NCBI GenBank assembly: GCA_963575745.1
Contig: CAUYUJ010007471.1
Location: 17,501 to 46,590, forward strand
Direction: 5' to 3'
DNA: 29,090 nt
Origin: Prorocentrum cordatum
Taxonomy: Eukaryota > Sar > Dinophyceae > Prorocentrales > Prorocentraceae
Shown here: positions 9,555 to 16,943 of the stretch, one piece after another
Numbering within the stretch: the stretch's first letter is position 1
How the letters are laid out: each line of letters starts with the position of its first letter
The notes under the pieces: model-generated
What the model saw: only the letters and a program-made list of their open reading frames with translations
What the model was told of the DNA's origin: nothing
Database searches by the model: none
Translations under genes and position numbers: made by a program

Positions 9555-10565
9555 ACCGGGGCCGTCGGTGGAGCTCCCTATGTGGCCACGGAACGTTTGA
9601 TGGGTGTGCCGCAATGGGGCGGGGAGACGCTTGTGGATCTTCCCACTGGGGTCTTCGGTGGAGCTCCCTATGGGGCCACAAAGCGTGTGAGGGGTGTGCC
9701 GAAATGAAGCGGGGAGACGCATGTGGGCACTCCCACTGGGGCCTTCGGTGGAATCCCCTATGAGGGCCACTGTGTGAGGGGTGTGCCGACATTGGGCGGG
9801 GAGGGAGATTGATGTGGATCCTCTGACTGTTGCCTTCGGTGTAGCTCCCTATGGGGTCACAGAACGTGCGAGTGATATGCCGAAGTGAGGCGGGCAGACG
9901 CACGTGGACCTTCCCACTGTGGCCTGTGGTGGAGCTCCCTGTGTGGTCCCGGAACGTGCGAGGGCCGTGCCGAAATGGGGTGGGGAGACGCATGTGGACC
10001 TTCCCACTACGGCCTTCGGTGGAGCTCCCTATGGGGCCACAAAACGTGCGAGGGGTGTGCCGAGATGAGGCGGAGAGGCGCATGTGGACCCTGCCACCCG
10101 GGACTTCGGTGGAGCTCCCCGCGGGGCCACGAAACGTGTGGGGGGATTGATGTGGACATTGCCATGGGGGACCTCGGTGGAGCTATCCATGGGGCCACGA
10201 AACGTGAGATGTGCCGACATGGTTGGGGGAGACGCACGTGGACCCTCCCACTGCGGCCTGCGGTTGTTCTCCCCGATGGAAGCGCGAAGCGTGAGGGGTG
10301 TGTCGATAAGGGGGCGGGGAGGCGCATGTGGCCCTCCCACTGGGGCCGTCGGTGGAGCTCCCCGTGGGGTCACGAAGCGTGTGAGGGGTTCGCCGAACTG
10401 GAGCGGGGAGACGCATGTGTACGCTCCTACTGGGGCCTTCGGTGGAGCTCCCTGTGGGTGCACGAAGCGTGTGAGGGGTGTGCCGGAATTCGGCGGGGAA
10501 GCTCTGTGGACCCTGCCACTCCGGCCTCCGGAGGAGCTCCTTCTGAGGCCACCAGACGTGTGCGG
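9555..10565 (+). repeat. Satellite array, about 90-bp subfamily, forward orientation
   Basis: About twelve units share GGGGAGACGCATGTGG, TCCCACTGGGGCC, TTCGGTGGAGCTCCCTATGG, GGCCACGAAACG and TGTGAGGGGTGTGCC. GGTGGAGCTCC anchors are about 90 bp apart. The core is the reverse complement of the 8806-9550 unit; the part between GCCACGAA.CG and the next CGCATG differs. The two subfamilies meet head to head near 9550. Confidence 0.9.
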
Positions 10566-10643
10566 TGTGCACCCAGCTGGTAGACTGATGCTGAGAGACG
10601 AAGGAGTTAAGAGGGGATGAGGGGCAGGAGGTGAGGAGTGGAG

Positions 10644-10733
10644 CGAAGGATTGCAAAAAAACCAAAGGATTGCAAAACAAGGATTGCAAAAAAAACCGTT
10701 TTTTGCAATCCTAGGTTTTTTTGCAATCCTTCG
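10644..10733. repeat. Nested palindrome of AGGATTGCAAAAA units
   Basis: Three direct copies of AGGATTGCAAAA (from about 10647, 10666 and 10680) are followed by two inverted copies (about 10699-10712 and 10719-10731). Arms 10644-10677 and 10701-10733 pair with one bulge and one mismatch. The third direct copy pairs alternatively with the first inverted copy. It is A/T-rich and unlike its surroundings. Confidence 0.85.
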
Positions 10734-10865
10734 TTCGAGACGCGGGGACTGTTTCTTCAGAGCGAGGACCCACCACCACAGGATGGCGGGGGAAGAGCAC
10801 ACAAGCGGAGGCTTCTCCCCGGTGTCTGCTTCTGTGGGGACCCTCGCCGGGCCCAGGGACCGCCC

Positions 10866-10998
10866 CTCCTCCTCCTCCTCCTCCTCCTCCTCCTCCTCCT
10901 CCTCCTCCTCCTCCTCCTCCTCCTCCTCCTCCTCCTCCTCCTCCTCCTCCTCCTCCCTCTTTCTCCTCCTCCTCCTCCTCCTCCTCCTCCTCCTCCTT
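10866..10998 (+). repeat. (TCC)n microsatellite
   Basis: About 130 bp of nearly pure TCC with one CTTT interruption. Confidence 0.95.
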
Positions 10999-11084
10999 GG
11001 GCGAAGTACCCAACCATATGCAGTTGTGTGAGCAACGCCGTGGTGGGTGCCGCTCTCGGTGCTGCTCCTCCTTCTTCTTCTGCG

Positions 11085-11222
11085 GGGCCACGGCACGCGG
11101 GGGGCGTGCCGTAAAAGTTGGGCGGGGAGGAGGCGCGTAAGTGCGTGCCCTGCCGCCGGGGGCTTCGGTGGCGAGCTGCCTGTGGGGCCACGGAGCGTGT
11201 GAGGGGTGTGCCGAAATGTGAT
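11085..11222 (+). repeat. Isolated units of the 90-bp satellite
   Basis: One nearly full unit (GGCGGGGAGGAGGCGCG, GGGGCTTCGGTGGCGAGCTGCC, GGGGCCACGGAGCGTGTGAGGGGTGTGCCG pieces) and a partial unit lie about 0.5 kb beyond the main array, separated from it by the palindrome and a TCC tract. Confidence 0.7.
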
Positions 11223-11674
11223 CGTGTTTTATTATTTGTTTTGCCGATCGGCGCGGGCCCTCGCACCCCCCCATCCCCCCCCCCCTGGAGCGGATCTTGG
11301 CTGTTTTGGGCGCCTGTTTCGAGCAGGTGGGGTCCCTCCCCCATCGGACGCACTGTCGCAAAGAGCCGCACTACGTAGAGGGCCAGAGCCAGACTCCCCC
11401 CCCCTCTCCTCCTTTCCGCCCAATGTCGAAACGCCGAACAAAAAAAGCTCACAATGGGCGGGGGGGACGCAGGGCCCATCTCGACTCCTCCGATTTGATC
11501 CGATTCGAGTTCGATGGCTCCCGATTCAGATGCGATCCGATTTCGGAGTTTTCGATTGCGAAGGCCTTACGGCCGGTGCCGCCGACCCTGAAGACGAAGC
11601 TGTCTGTGACGCCGTGAAGGCCGAAACGTCGTATATGCTAGAAATGTAAGTTTCCGATGGAAAAGTAATGAGTG
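11223..11674. other. Unassigned stretch with C-runs and degenerate GATTCGA repeats
   Basis: The stretch holds C-runs at about 11268-11286 and 11395-11404, degenerate GATTCGA/GATCCGATT repetition at 11490-11560, and at 11571-11590 the dispersed GCCGGTGCCGCCGACC motif. No gene was recognised. Confidence 0.5.
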
Positions 11675-11870
11675 TGGCCTCTTGGGCCCTTCTTGGGGGT
11701 GCTCTTGGATGGGGGCCTGGGACGTCTTGGAGGCTTCTTGGACGGTCTTGGGGCTATCTTGGGCGTTTTCGGCCGATCTTTGGGCGACTCGGGGCACTCT
11801 TGGGCCGTCTCGGGGGCCATCTTGGGCATTCGGACCTCATTTGGAGTGTTTTCGAGGTTTCGAGGCCGCC
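11675..11870 (+). repeat. GGCCTCTTGG/TCTTGGGC minisatellite, third locus
   Basis: Degenerate units with TCTTGG every 10-15 bp, the same family as 2360-2860 and 6455-6625. Confidence 0.75.
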
Positions 11871-11887
11871 CGAGGAAAAACGAATCT

Positions 11888-11985
11888 GCTCCCCCCCCCG
11901 CCCCTCCACCTCCCCCGGGACCCCCCCCCCACCCCTCCCGGGACCCCCCCCCCCCCCCCGCGACCCCCCCCCCCCCTCCTCTGGG
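11888..11985 (+). repeat. Oligo-C cluster
   Basis: At least six runs of 5-10 C are separated by short spacers. The complementary strand has many G-runs and could form G-quadruplexes. Confidence 0.8.
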
Positions 11986-12199
11986 GAAGGGATCAAAGGG
12001 AAGGGGCTCCCCTTCGAATCGACAACGGCATGACGGCAGGAGGGTACGGCCCCCCCCCAAAAAAAGGGGGAAGGAAGAAGGGGGGGCGGCGAGGAACTAA
12101 CGAGGAAGCCCCTCGCATACGCCGACAGGGTCGGCGGATTTCACCGCTCGGTGACGCGCGGGGCACTCTTCTGACGGGGCCAGGACGGGGATAAATCCG

Positions 12200-12250
12200 T
12201 TCCAGAGCGTTCTGGAATGCTGTCAGAACGTTCCGGAACGCTCTGAGAAG
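12200..12250. repeat. Imperfect palindrome CAGAGCGTTCTGG
   Basis: CAGAGCGTTCTGGA near 12206 pairs with TTCCGGAACGCTCTG near 12232 around a loop of about 13 nt. GAACGTTC-like subrepeats lie within. Confidence 0.5.
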
Positions 12251-12439
12251 GCCGCGGCGCCCGAGAGATCCTCTAGAACCGCCGAATCTCAGAGATTCTC
12301 GATTTTTCCTCACCCGATTTTACCCTCTCCGTGGCTTCGTCTGCACGCTGTCAGGGCCAGCCAGTCGTCATGACCACGTGTCGTCAGCTCTCGCGCGAGC
12401 AGCGAAGACGGAAAAGTGCGCCACTGGAGGACCCTGTAA

Positions 12440-12650
12440 TTGAAAAGGGGGGCGGACCCCCCCGCCCCCCCTTCAAAGGGGGGGGAGATTTTCGACCCCC
12501 CCCCTCCCCCTCCCCCCCTTAAGGGGGAGGGAGGGGTTCGAACCCCTCCCCCCCTCTCTTGAAGGGGGGGGTCCGGACCCCCTCCCCTCCTTCTTGGCGC
12601 TGGAAAGGGGGGGGGGTCCACCCCCCCCCCCGTCCCCCCTTTTGCGCCGG
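12440..12650. repeat. Array of oligo-G/oligo-C palindromes
   Basis: Alternating runs of 5-10 G and C are joined by short palindromic centres: GGGGTTCGAACCCC, GGGGTCCGGACCCC, GGGGTCCACCCC and GGGCGGACCC. Several adjacent hairpins are possible, and each strand also has G-runs. A second cluster is at 13860-13960. Confidence 0.85.
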
Positions 12651-12704
12651 ACAGAGAGCCGGGGAGGGGGCCTCTCCTGCTGCTCCTTCCTGCGCTGGAG
12701 AAGG

Positions 12705-13745
12705 TGGGTAGGGAGTATGGAGTAGGGAATAGTGAGCAGTGAGTAGTGAGTTGTGAGTAGTGAGTAGTGGGTAGTGGGTAGTGAGTAGGGAGTAGTGAGT
12801 AGTGAGTAGTAGTGAGTAGTAGTGAGTAGTGCATAGTGAGAAGTGAGTAGTGAGTAGTGAGTAGCGAGTAGTGAATAATGAGTAGTGAGTAGTGAGTATT
12901 GACTACGGAGTAGGGAGTAGCGAGTAGTGAGTAGTGAGTAGTGGGTAGTGAGTAGTCGGTGGTGAGTAGGGAGTAGTGAATAGTGGGTAGTGGGTAGTGC
13001 GTAGTGAGCAGTGTAGTACGTAGAGCGAGTAGGGAGTAGCAAGTATAGAGTAGTGAGAAGCGAGTAGTGGGCAGTGAGTTGTGAGTAGTGAGTGGAGAGT
13101 AGGCAGTAGTGAGCAGTGAGTAGTGAGTACGGACTAGGCGGTAATGAACAGTGAGTAGTGAGTAGTGAGTAGTGAGTAGTGAGTAGTGAGTAGTGAGTAG
13201 TGTTTAATGAGATGTGATATGTGGGTAGCGAGTAGTTGGTAGTGACTACTGAGTGGTGGGTAGTGAGTAGTATGTTGTGAGTAGTGATTAGTGAGTGGGG
13301 AGGTAGTGATTAGTGAGTGGTGCGTAGGAAGTAGTGAGTTGCGTGTAGCGAGGAGGGAGTAGCGAGTAGTGAATAGTGAGTAATGAGTCGTGAGTGTTGA
13401 GTAGTGAGTAGTGAATCGTGTTTAGTGAGTAGGGAGTCGTGAGTAGTGCGTAGTGGGTGGTGAGTAGTGAGTATCGAGTAGCGAGTACCGAGTAGCGAGT
13501 AGTGAGTAGTGAGTTGTGAGTATCGCGTAGGGAGTAGCGAGTAGAGAGTAGTGAGTAAGTAGTATTGAGTAATGGGTAGTGAGCAGTGAGTATTGGATCG
13601 TGTTTAGTGTGTGGTGAGTAGTGCGTAGTGCGTAGTGAGCGGGGAGTACAGAGTAGTGAGTGGTGAGTAGTGAATAGGGAGTAGTGAGTAGGAAGCAGTG
13701 AGTCGTGAGTAGTAGGTAGTGGGTAGTGAGTAGTTTGTATCGAGT
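12705..13745 (+). repeat. (TAGTGAG)n minisatellite, about 1 kb
   Basis: More than a hundred degenerate 7-bp units have consensus TAGTGAG (CTCACTA on the minus strand), with variants TAGGGAG, TAGCGAG and TTGTGAG. Seven is also the unit length of the TTTAGGG telomere repeat reported in dinoflagellates and plants, but the sequence differs. Tyr/Ser/Leu/Thr-rich minus-strand frames across it are artefacts. Confidence 0.95.
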
Positions 13746-13830
13746 ACTGTTTGGGGCTAAGGTCAGGGGTTGGGTTGAGGGTCTGTGGCTAGGGTGAGGA
13801 TGAGGGTTGGGGGTGGTCGGGAGGGGGCGG
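13746..13830 (+). repeat. GGGTTG/AGGGTGAGG-rich edge of the minisatellite
   Basis: G-rich degenerate sequence with GGGTTGGGTTGAGGG and TAGGGTGAGGATGAGGGTTGGG. It looks like a further diverged 6-7-bp repeat. Confidence 0.5.
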
Positions 13831-13857
13831 GTTCTGGAGTCAGGGGTCGGCGTTGCG

Positions 13858-13962
13858 AAAGGGGGGGGGATCGGGGGCTCGAATTTCGAGTCCAAGGGGG
13901 GGGGGGTCGGACCCCCTCCCCTTTTGGGTCCCCCCTCCCCCCCCCCTTTGGGGGCATCCAGC
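13858..13962. repeat. Second oligo-G/oligo-C palindrome cluster
   Basis: Runs of 8-10 G and C surround GGGTCGGACCCC, with the same style as 12440-12650. Confidence 0.8.
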
Positions 13963-14058
13963 GGCGCGCAGTCGACGGAAAGTCGTGCCCCGTGGCGCCA
14001 GAGCGCCGCACGAAACGCCGGCCCCAGATGTTTCGCGGAGGGGTAAAGGATGGGCCCG

Positions 14059-14230
14059 GCCCGGATCGGCGTCGGTGTGCAGTGTGGCGCCCTGCGGAGG
14101 TATTTCGAGAGGCGGGGCATCCCGACGCCCACGTCGATCAAGTCGGCGCCGCCCCCGCCACTGGCCGACTACTCCCCGCACACGTCCGCTGACATCCCGT
14201 GGGACTACGGCTACAGCAGGCTGCCTACCG
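14059..14230 (+). CDS. Possible coding fragment, unknown
   Basis: One frame (within an open frame starting at 14050) has nearly all G/C-ending codons and balanced composition, including RRYFERRGIPTPTSIKSAP and ADYSPHTSADIPWDYGYSRL. The bias stops near 14230, where the sequence enters a CTG/TCC microsatellite. It could be an exon or a gene fragment ended by repeat expansion. No domain was recognised, and neither start nor end is defined. Confidence 0.3.
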
Positions 14231-14235
14231 CTTCT

Positions 14236-14282
14236 TTTCTTGCTGCTGCTGCTGCTGCTGCCCCTCCTCCTCCTCCTCCTCC

Positions 14283-14314
<32 letters not shown>

Positions 14315-14340
14315 CCGGTCCTTCCTCCTCGTCCTCCACC
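14236..14340 (+). repeat. (CTG)n-(TCC)n microsatellite
   Basis: Eight GCT/CTG units are followed by TCC/TTCC units. Confidence 0.9.
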
Positions 14341-14423
14341 TCCCTCTCTGGAGGCCTCTGCTGAGGGGCCGAGAGCTGGCCAAGAGCCACCCCAATTCCT
14401 CCCTCCTCGATCCTGCTCTCAGC

Positions 14424-14534
14424 ATGGCCAGCCAGCGCGAGCGCAGGCCTTCCCAGATGGCTGGCGCCAAGCGCGCGGCGGGTGGCCGGGCTCCCCGAAA
14501 GCCGATCGAGAGGGCAGAGAGCGGCAGGCATTAA
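14424..14534 (+). CDS. Possible small ORF, unknown
   Basis: A 36-codon ORF (MASQRERRPSQMAGAKRAAG...) is basic and uses G/C-ending codons. It may be a remnant of the same gene as 14059-14230 or chance. Confidence 0.2.
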   Translation: MASQRERRPSQMAGAKRAAGGRAPRKPIERAESGRH

Positions 14535-14609
14535 TTGGGAGCAACATGCAAGGACGGCCCTGCGGGGGGAAGAAGGAAGAGGCGGGGGGCGGGGGGCGGT
14601 CATCGGGGC

Positions 14610-14805
14610 GTCATCAGCCGTATCCGTCGTGGACGTCGCAATGGGCGCTGTGGTGGTTGGCGCTTCGGTGGGGGTCGTCGTGGTGGCCGCGGTGGTCGCG
14701 ATGGTCGAGGTGGTGGCCGTGCTACTGTGGTCCGCCAGTCTGGTCGTCGCGGGCCCTGGTGGACGCGGTGGTCGTGATGGTCCTGGTGGTGGAGGAGGGA
14801 GGAGG
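14610..14805 (+). pseudogene. RGG-box-encoding fragment
   Basis: Two adjacent frames encode RGG-type repeats (GGRRGGRGGRDGRGGGRATV, then GGRGGRDGPGGG after a frame change). RGG boxes are RNA-binding or low-complexity protein regions. Retroelements A and B also end in RG-rich tails, so this may be a fragment of a related element. A similar piece lies beyond the GGA tract at 15213-15290 (RAGGGRGRG). The low complexity limits confidence. Confidence 0.35.
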
Positions 14806-15212
14806 CAGGAGTGAGGAGTGAGGAGGAGGGAGGAGGGATAGGGAGAGGTAGGAGGAGGAGGCAGGGACGGAGAGGGAGGAGGGAGGAGGGAGGGAGGGAG
14901 GAGGGAGGGAGGGAGGGAGGGGAGGGGAGGGAGGGAGGGAGGGAGGGAGGAGGGAGGAGGCGGGAGGGAGGAGGAGGAGAGGAGAGGAGGAGGGAGGAGA
15001 GGAGGAGGAGGAGGAGAGGAGGGGGGAGGAGGGAGGAGGGAGAGAGAGAGGGAGGAGGGAGGAGGGGAGGAGGGAGGAGGGAGGAGGGAGAGGAGGAGGA
15101 GGGAGGAGGAGAGGGAGAGGGAGGGAGGAGGGAGGGGAGGAGGAAGGAGGAGGAAGAGGAGGAGGAGGAGGAGGAGGAGGAGGAGGAGGAGGAGGAGGAG
15201 GAGGAGGAGGAA
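14785..15212 (+). repeat. (GGA)n/(GGGA)n microsatellite
   Basis: About 430 bp of GGA with GGGA, GGGAGGA and GGAGA variants, in the orientation opposite to most tracts here. It separates two RG-coding fragments. Confidence 0.95.
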
Positions 15213-15430
15213 GAAGTGGTGGCCGGGCTACTGGTGGTCGGGCCGCCGCCATGCGCGCCGGCGGTGGGCGTGGTCGTGGCTTGGCCGCCGTGCCGGCGCT
15301 GCCGTCGCCCCTCCCGTGACAGCTGCCGAGGAGGAAGTCGTTCCGGCGGCGCCCTGGGGGCCCCCGTGCAGCGACGTCACGTCGCTGCACGACAGCTCCT
15401 ATTCGACATAGCCGCCCAGCCAGCCAACAT
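15213..15430. other. GC-rich stretch continuing RG-rich sequence
   Basis: RG-encoding sequence continues to about 15290, then unassigned sequence. It contains the perfect palindrome at 15366-15390. Confidence 0.5.
15366..15390. repeat. Perfect 11-bp-arm hairpin
   Basis: GTGCAGCGACG and its exact complement CGTCGCTGCAC flank the 3-nt loop TCA. Confidence 0.8.
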
Positions 15431-15670
15431 CATGTGAAGAAGTTTTGTAAGACGTTTTCTTCTTCATACGCCTCTTCTACGGGTCCGTGGGGGCCGAGAC
15501 CTGCGGGCTTGAGCCTGGAGCGGTCAGCAGCGGCCCCGCGCAGAGGGGGGTTGGGTTGAGTCGGGCCCGTCCCTTTACAGGGGGCATGTCCAAGAATAGT
15601 TTCAAAGATAGTCTGGGGACGATTTGTCGAATATGTTTGGGCATTTTTCTGGTATTTCTTGTTTTTCATG

Positions 15671-15703
15671 CAAAATCCGCCTGTAGGGAGACATGCCCGA
15701 CCT
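15671..15703 (+). repeat. Dispersed repeat, copy 2
   Basis: Partner of 144-176. The flanking sequence from 15570 to 15800 has no recognised gene. Confidence 0.6.
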
Positions 15704-15903
15704 GCGGGTAGGGCGAGAGGGGAAGGTTTCTTAGAAACACCCCGCCTGCTAAAGAACAAGCAGCCTCCTTCCAAGAAGCCTTCCCCTCTCCGCCTGCCCC
15801 CCCCGCGCGCCGCCAATGGCAGTCGCCAAAGATCGTCCCCGCGCTGCCGACGACCAGCGCGCGCTGGATGCATCCGAGGGCGAGTGTCGCGGGCCTAGAG
15901 GTT

Positions 15904-16073
15904 GACACCAATACCAATATCGGCGGTGTTCCTTTACCGAGGGAAGAAGATCCCGATCTCGGCGATGGTGGTAATATTCTGGCTTCTAAGGTGACCGGAA
16001 TATTACCACCAACGCCGAAATCTAGGATCATCTCCCCCTTGTGGAGGCAGCCCCCTGTCTTGGTGTTGGTGCC
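15904..16073. repeat. Diverged foldback element, 79-nt arms
   Basis: Arms 15904-15982 and 15995-16073 are reverse complements around a 12-nt loop. The inner 28 nt pair with about three mismatches (core GGTGGTAATATTC); the outer part matches at roughly 60-70%. It resembles an older version of the 1050-1213 foldback but has unrelated sequence. Confidence 0.75.
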
Positions 16074-16235
16074 CATCTCCAGGCATCCGATGGCGGGTGG
16101 CGGTTACTCTCGACGCCCACAGCCTGCGACGCGGCTCTTCTCCTCGCGCGTCCCGCTGCCTTGCAGAGCGATCCCCCCTTGGCTGCACCGCCAGGCGTGT
16201 CCGCAGGCGGGGCCAGGCGTTTTTGTTCGCTTGAG

Positions 16236-16385
16236 GCTCCTCCTCCTCCTCCTCCTCCTCCTCCTCCTCCTCCTCCTCCTCCTCCTCCTCCTCCTCCTCC
16301 TCCTCCTCCTCCTCCCCCTCCTCCTCCTCCTCTCCTCCCCCTCCTCCTCCTCCTCCTCCTCCTCCTCCTCCTCCTCCTCCTCCTC
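16236..16385 (+). repeat. (TCC)n microsatellite
   Basis: About 150 bp of TCC with two short interruptions. Confidence 0.95.
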
Positions 16386-16742
16386 AGAGCGTGGCATCCC
16401 GAGGCCACGGAATTCCAGCTATTGCCAAGGCGGCTCCAGCGCTGGCGCCGCGCACATCCGCGCTTGTTTCCGGCAGGATTGAGGCGGTTTCGTTTTCGAA
16501 GTGGGGCTGTCGCCTGCGATTCCCTCAAGCTCGGCGCCCTGAAGTTCCAAACTGCGCCAGTTACAGACGCAGGGCGGTTTCTTTTCAAAGCTGTTCTCTC
16601 GTTTTGGACTTCCTCCGGTTGTGTGACCAGGCCTTGGATGATGTGCAACCCTTGCGCGGATAGAGGTTTGTTCTCTTTCCATGCGAAGATATCTTAGGCC
16701 ATTTGTTTGATCTCTCGCATCCTTCGAGTAGGGGATCGTCGT
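16386..16742. other. Unassigned stretch
   Basis: No homology or motif was recognised. Confidence 0.5.
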
Positions 16743-16882
16743 CAGAATTGATGTACCCCAATATTGATTTTCCCCAACGGAGCTACGACGAGTACGTCGA
16801 ATCTTCGCACATCTGCTGAGAGTTCTAAGTATTTCGTCGTAGCTTCGGCGAGACAATTATTTATTGGGGTACATCAGTTCTG
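16743..16882. repeat. Foldback/MITE-like element, 140 bp
   Basis: The terminal 21 nt (16743-16763) pair with 16862-16882 with one mismatch and include a perfect TGATGTACCCCAATA. After an unpaired stretch, an inner pair GAGCTACGACG/CGTCGTAGCTTC continues the stem. It lies at the upstream edge of retroelement C. Confidence 0.8.
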
Positions 16883-16943
16883 TAGTCCCCCCCCTGCTCG
16901 AATCCTGCGTCTTTGCGCTTCCTCTCTATAGCTGGAGGCTGGA

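Noticed and set aside
8806-10565. Repeated Cys/Gly/Trp-rich proteins encoded in the satellite arrays
   Set aside because: The unit lengths vary (73-79 and about 90 bp), the frame shifts between units, and both strands appear open. These are satellite artefacts.
12705-13745. Telomere
   Set aside because: The unit TAGTGAG is not TTTAGGG, it is degenerate, and it lies inside the window between unrelated sequences.
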